Assembly: GCA_024427105.1 (NCBI GenBank)
Contig: JAKSVR010000016.1
Span: 1-18,800, forward strand
DNA length: 18,800 nt
Origin: Mycoplasmoidaceae bacterium
GTDB taxonomy: Bacteria > Bacillota_I > Bacilli_A > Mycoplasmatales > Mycoplasmoidaceae
Reading direction: 5' to 3'
The translations under genes were made by a program, and so were the position numbers. Below, piece by piece: positions 15,058 to 18,800 of this stretch (position 1 is the first letter of the stretch; each line of letters begins with the position of its first letter). The notes under the pieces are model-generated. The model was not told where the DNA came from, ran no database searches, and saw nothing but the letters and a program-made list of their open reading frames with translations.

Positions 15058-15925
15058 GATTAATAAAACTGAATTTAGAAGAATAGATACTTTGTATAAA
15101 GTATTTAAGCAAAAAGATTTGAAAAACGATAATCTTTTAGCATTTTACAAAACTAAAGATTTAGCAATAAGTGTTTTTAAAAACGGAACCTTGTTATTAC
15201 AAGGTGAAGAAGCAGCAATTCTCAATTTTGGAAAAAAAGTAGCAACCACTCCAGTTAAGAAATCCTTAAACAAAGATATAGATGGTATGGTTGGAATGGA
15301 CGAGGTTGGAACTGGTGATTATTTTGGACCTATTGTTACTTGTGCTTGTTATGTTCCAAATGTATGCATTGATAAAATCAAATCTTTAAAAGTTAATGAT
15401 AGTAAGAAATTAGAAGATTCTTACATAAAGAAAATTGCAAAAGATCTTAAAAAATTAGTAATAGCTGAGGTTTGTGTTTGTCAACCACTTGTTTACAACA
15501 AAATTATTGATAAGTTCGATAATAGTAATGTTGTTAAAGCGATTTGTCACAACGATTCTTTAACTAAGTTAACTATGAAGTTAAAAGCTCAACATTACAA
15601 GGTTGTTCTTGACCAATTTGTTGCGCGTAATAATTATTATAAATATCTTGAACAAGCAAAATCTAAACCTGCCTACATCGATATCATTGAAATGAAAGCT
15701 GAAAGTAAATATCTATCAGTTGCATGTGCAAGTGTTATTGCGCGTGATGCTTTCCTAACATACATGGACAAGTTATCAGCTAAAGCTGGAGTTAAATTGC
15801 CACGTGGTTCTGTAGAAAAATCAAAAATAATTGCAGTTGGAAAACAAATTATTAAAAAAGAAAAGCTTGTTAACTTTGCTAAGCTTCATTTTGATTCCAT
15901 CACTGGCGAAATACTAAATAAATAA
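15038..15925 (+). CDS. rnhC: Ribonuclease HIII
   Basis: Endonuclease that cuts the RNA strand of RNA-DNA hybrids such as R-loops and lagging-strand primers. 295 residues, normal for RNase HIII. The N-terminal domain (about 1-75) is the TBP-like substrate-binding domain that distinguishes HIII from HII. The catalytic domain starts with GMDEVGTGDYFGPIV, giving D88 and E89. A further acidic residue is D192 in VVLDQF, and KAES with E222 lies in the region of the fourth carboxylate; I am unsure of that last assignment. ACASVIARD closes the core. The ATG lies within the last codons of ispG in another frame and has no clear Shine-Dalgarno, suggesting coupled translation. The TAA stop directly abuts the stop of truA on the other strand. 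Confidence 0.95.
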   Translation: MQSLTSKINKTEFRRIDTLYKVFKQKDLKNDNLLAFYKTKDLAISVFKNGTLLLQGEEAAILNFGKKVATTPVKKSLNKDIDGMVGMDEVGTGDYFGPIVTCACYVPNVCIDKIKSLKVNDSKKLEDSYIKKIAKDLKKLVIAEVCVCQPLVYNKIIDKFDNSNVVKAICHNDSLTKLTMKLKAQHYKVVLDQFVARNNYYKYLEQAKSKPAYIDIIEMKAESKYLSVACASVIARDAFLTYMDKLSAKAGVKLPRGSVEKSKIIAVGKQIIKKEKLVNFAKLHFDSITGEILNK

Positions 15926-16666
15926 TTAATACTTTATTTTTACTAAACAAAGGCCGCAAGCAGGAGCTTTATAAGTCGCTTGTCCTTTTTTTGGTTGACT
16001 AAGTCATTGTTTGATGTCAGATGCGGAAATCTTATTTTCGTTTAGTGCAATCATTGAACCAACCATCATTCGCACTTGACTTCTTAAGAAACCTGTTCCG
16101 GTAATAGCAATTTTAACAATGTCTTTTTGCTTTCTTATATATATTGATAAAATTTCACGTTGTAATGATTCACCAGATCGCTCATCAGTTGAAAAGGATA
16201 AAAAATTATGCTTTCCTAAAAATACTTTGTTTGTCTTTTTTAATAAACTAATATCTAGTGGTTTATTATATTGATAGATATGATTAGATTCAACTGCATT
16301 AATAGTAGAACTAGTATTAATAGAATATATATAAGTTTTATTTTTTGCATGGAATCGAGCGTTAAAATCTTTTCTAGCTTTTTGAACTTTAATAATTCTG
16401 ATGTCGTAAGGAAGTGTTTTATTTAATGCTTCTTTAATTTGTTTAGGGGTTATTTGAACATTTTCAAAATCAAAATGGATGACTTGTCCTAAAGCATTAA
16501 CTCCAGCATCAGTTCTACCGGAAGCATAAATCTTAACAGACTGAGAAAAAACATTTTTGATTGTTTTTTCCAAAATGCCTTGAATGGTTTCTTGTCCAGG
16601 TTGTTTTGCCCAACCATGGTAGTTACTACCATTGTATGATAATGTTGCTTTGTACCTTTGTTTCAT
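15926..16666 (-). CDS. truA: tRNA pseudouridine(38-40) synthase TruA
   Basis: Converts U38, U39 or U40 of the tRNA anticodon arm to pseudouridine. 246 residues, normal size. The catalytic Asp is D53 in SGRTDAGVNALGQVIHFD; families usually have GVHA, so position 57 is Asn instead of His. GSNYHGW near the N-terminus and GTGFLRSQVRMMVG (the second RNA-contact motif) confirm the family. An in-frame TTG lies at 16684, but ATG 16666 is preferred. It gives the standard MKQRYKATLSYNG start and lies 2 bases after the ecfT stop, an arrangement typical of translational coupling; there is no Shine-Dalgarno for either. One TGA Trp occurs near the C-terminus. It is the last gene of the ecfA1-ecfA2-ecfT-truA cluster. 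Confidence 0.96.
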
Positions 16667-16668
16667 AA

Positions 16669-17718
16669 CTATATATTGAAGCAATCAATTACTGTGAATG
16701 GATAAATTATAACTTTACATGCACATAAATATATAAATAACGCTAGCAAGGAAATTAAAATCGCAAATGCGACTCAATTAGATGGTCGGCAATGGTAGAC
16801 TCTATATTTTGTTCTGCCGGCTCTAGGAACAAAGTTTCTGGTTTCCATAGCGTCAGATAATCTATCGGCGTGACTAAAACTTGCAGCAAACATCGGAATC
16901 ACTAATGATCCTACTGCCTTTAATTTTGATGGTAGATATCCGTTTCTAAAATCAACACCCCTACATGCTTGTGCACTAATAATCTTATTTGCCTCATCAA
17001 ATAAAGTTGGAACAAATCTTAGCGCAATTGCGACAATATAAGACAATTCAACAACAGGAACTTTAATTCACTTAAGTGGTCAGAAAATATGACTAAATCC
17101 GTAAGTCAATTGCATTGTTGAGGTTGTGTTAACTAATAAACTAAATACTGCGAGCATGCTAAATAATTTAATAGTTATGCTAATCGACGTAATCAATATT
17201 TGACTACTTAATCCATACCATGGACTTGAATAACTTAAGTATCATGTTACACCTTCAATGCTAATTGAGGCATGTGAACCTATTGGTTCGATTGAAACTA
17301 GAATATTAGACACATGCCCACCTCATATGCATCCGTGTGTTCAATAATACGATTGATCACCAATTATTAATCTATTTATTTCCCCACGATCAAATAAAGA
17401 TAATCAATTACTACCTCATAATTGATATTGATTAACAATCCTTAGCCCTGGGTTCTTAGCTACTAATCAGTTGATTAGAAACACAAAAATAAATAAAATT
17501 AACAATGTTTTCAAAATTGTTATTAGTTTTCTTTTTGGTAGTTTGGCTGAAATTCATAAGCCGATGATTAAAAATAAAATAGATAATTGTCCCACGATAG
17601 TAACTGGTAAAAAAACTAAAACAATCAATATGATTGCACAAACTAATTTGAGTGTGGGGTTAAATTTATTTAAGAAAAGAGGTCGTTCTTCTAAAGGTGT
17701 TCTAAACGAATAACGCAT
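16669..17718 (-). CDS. ecfT: ECF transporter transmembrane protein EcfT
   Basis: Membrane scaffold of the energy-coupling factor transporter. It couples ATP hydrolysis by EcfA1/EcfA2 to swapping of vitamin- or metal-binding S components. 349 residues, against about 265 for the usual EcfT. Hydrophobic helices lie at about 22-57, 69-86, 173-197 and 315-340. The coupling helices carry the two Arg motifs: QACRG (R253) and METRNF (R294; the usual form is EARGY). The extra length is a segment at about 88-172, between membrane helices, that is rich in Trp (101, 105, 126, 132, 159, 167), mostly from TGA codons. The ATG overlaps the ecfA2 stop as TAATG, and a perfect AAAGGAGG lies 6 bases upstream. 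Confidence 0.93.
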
Positions 17719-18617
17719 TATAGGCCTCCTTTCTTTATTCCTAAAATCAACTCAGTTAGGTTTTTAGGCTGCAATTCTAATAAATATGAATAATCTTTTT
17801 TCTCATGTATCAATAAATTGATAGTCTTTATTACGTTTGGTTGTCTTAAACCAACTTCATCTAATAATTCATTATTAGTAAAAATTTTATATGGACTACC
17901 AGTCTTATATAGTTGATTGTTATACAAAACTAAAACTTGATCAGCTACATCTAGAACATTGTCCATATTGTGAGTAACAATAATTATTGTTTTACCTTTT
18001 TGTTTTAATTGTTTTATTAATTGATTAATAAGTGCTTGACCATGTGGATCTATTCCAGCCATTGGTTCATCAACGATAATAACATCTGACTCAATAGCTA
18101 AGATTCCGGCAATAGCAACAAGACGCTTTTGACCATTAGATAAATCAAAAGGATTTTCATTTAATAATGAACGGTCCAAGCCAACTAAATACATATATTT
18201 AGAAGCAATTTCCTTGGCTTTTGCCTTATTAACATGATAGTTAATTGGGCCATACATAATATCTTTCTCAACTGTATCCTTAAATAGTTGATATTCGGGA
18301 AATTGAAAAACTAATGCAACTTCTTTTCTAATGTCTTTATACTTGCGTAACTTTCTTTTTTTTGGATCAATATAGTAATCTTTAATAAATATTAAACCAC
18401 TCTTGCTTCTTTTTAATCCATTTAAATGACTAACTAATGTTGTTTTACCTGATCCAGATTTTCCAACAATAGCATATACTTTATTCTTTTCAAAGGAATA
18501 ATCAAACTTATCAATTAAAATTGATTTATATTTCTTAGAACCAACCGTAATAGTTAAGTTATCACATGTGATAACATTATTAGTATTGAGATTTTTATTA
18601 ATAATTTTATCTTTCAT
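17718..18617 (-). CDS. ecfA2: ECF transporter ATP-binding protein EcfA2
   Basis: Second ATPase of the energy-coupling factor module, 299 residues. ABC motifs in order: Walker A GKSGSGKTT (52-60); Q-loop Q105 in FQFPEYQLF; signature LSNGQKRLVAIAG (159-171), where the usual LSGGQ has Asn in place of the first Gly; Walker B VIIVDEP with D183 and E184; D-loop AGIDP; and switch His216 in VTHNMD. FQFPEYQLF and the RLVAIAG signature context are typical of EcfA. I chose ATG 18617 over TTG 18623 because of the start codon and an AGAGAG ribosome binding site 7-8 bases upstream. It overlaps ecfA1 by 11 bases and shares one base with ecfT. Substrate specificity would come from S components encoded elsewhere. 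Confidence 0.95.
   Translation of the reverse strand: MKDKIINKNLNTNNVITCDNLTITVGSKKYKSILIDKFDYSFEKNKVYAIVGKSGSGKTTLVSHLNGLKRSKSGLIFIKDYYIDPKKRKLRKYKDIRKEVALVFQFPEYQLFKDTVEKDIMYGPINYHVNKAKAKEIASKYMYLVGLDRSLLNENPFDLSNGQKRLVAIAGILAIESDVIIVDEPMAGIDPHGQALINQLIKQLKQKGKTIIIVTHNMDNVLDVADQVLVLYNNQLYKTGSPYKIFTNNELLDEVGLRQPNVIKTINLLIHEKKDYSYLLELQPKNLTELILGIKKGGL
17725..17732 (-). promoter_or_regulatory. Shine-Dalgarno of ecfT inside ecfA2
   Basis: AAAGGAGG on the minus strand encodes part of the C-terminal KKGGL of EcfA2 and stands 6 bases before the ecfT ATG. It is the strongest ribosome binding site in the window, consistent with independent high initiation for ecfT. Confidence 0.8.
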
Positions 18618-18800
18618 GTGCAATCTCTCTTACTAATTTGTTCAAATTCGCTGTTGGTTTCTTTCCTAGTGCTTGCGATAGTTTAAAAACAAACGGTTTA
18701 TCTAATGATAAAGATTCTAAGTTTGTCTTGCCAAAAATATGGTTAGGGTCACCAATAGCAACAATCTTATTCTTTGGATTTAATTTATATCCGATTGCTT
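18607..18800 (-). CDS. ecfA1: ECF transporter ATP-binding protein EcfA1, C-terminal fragment
   Basis: Only the last 63 codons are in the window; the rest lies beyond the right edge. The sequence includes GDPNHIFG and SLSLDKPFVFKLSQAL, matching the C-terminal domain that follows the nucleotide-binding fold in EcfA1 proteins (usually a G-x-P-x-x-I-F turn, then a helix and L-x-x-P-F). No catalytic motif is visible. Identity rests on this tail plus the position directly upstream of ecfA2 with an 11-base overlap, which is the conserved order. Confidence 0.85.
   Translation of the reverse strand, partial: AIGYKLNPKNKIVAIGDPNHIFGKTNLESLSLDKPFVFKLSQALGKKPTANLNKLVREIAHER

Noticed and set aside
16664..16684. 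Alternative TTG start for truA
   Set aside because: It would overlap ecfT, has no ribosome binding site and adds six residues absent from the family; ATG 16666 fits better.
18615..18623. Alternative TTG start for ecfA2
   Set aside because: ATG two codons later has better spacing to the AGAGAG site and is the commoner start codon.

Overview
The window reads as a chromosomal segment of a mollicute (Mycoplasma-like bacterium). It is AT-rich, and every long reading frame is intact only if TGA is read as tryptophan; many TGA codons fall at places where homologues carry Trp. Gene content (RNA polymerase, DNA ligase, CysRS, S15, ECF transporter core, TruA) is core housekeeping. I see no insertion sequence, prophage, CRISPR array or rRNA. 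The presence of IspG, from the non-mevalonate isoprenoid pathway, is unusual for mycoplasmas and hints at one of the less reduced lineages. The exact genus is not decidable by eye.

Layout. (1) 1-6362, minus strand: the rpoB-rpoC operon. rpoB is complete and rpoC runs off the left edge. (2) 6363-6676: a gene-poor spacer holding the rpoB promoter region, a plus-strand tRNA-Gly(GCC), two hairpin terminators and the ligA promoter. (3) 6677-10710, plus strand: ligA, cysS and rlmB, with a one-base TAATG overlap between cysS and rlmB. (4) 10733-13674, minus strand: reading in the direction of transcription, rpsO, a small two-helix membrane protein, and two tandem CaCA-family cation antiporters. rlmB and the last antiporter converge on a shared hairpin. 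(5) 13675-13965: divergent promoters for rpsO and tRNA-His(GTG), then a terminator and the ispG promoter. (6) 13966-15925, plus strand: ispG overlapping rnhC (RNase HIII). (7) 15926-18800, minus strand: ecfA1 (3' end only), ecfA2, ecfT and truA, packed with overlaps or 2-base gaps. This is the order usual in Firmicutes downstream of the ribosomal protein cluster.

Genes are very tightly packed. Strong Shine-Dalgarno sequences (AAAGGAG type) precede rpoB, rpoC, rpsO, ecfT and one antiporter. ligA and ispG have a TATAAT box so close to the ATG that the mRNA is probably leaderless or nearly so. The truA and rnhC stop codons touch with no spacer.

No obviously new multi-gene system is present. The points most worth a second look are a tRNA-Gly in which the universal G19-C56 tertiary pair appears replaced by A19-U56, the isolated MEP-pathway gene, the rpsO-linked antiporter pair with its small membrane partner, the natural Asn at the rifampicin position 526 of RpoB, and a long Trp-rich insertion in EcfT.
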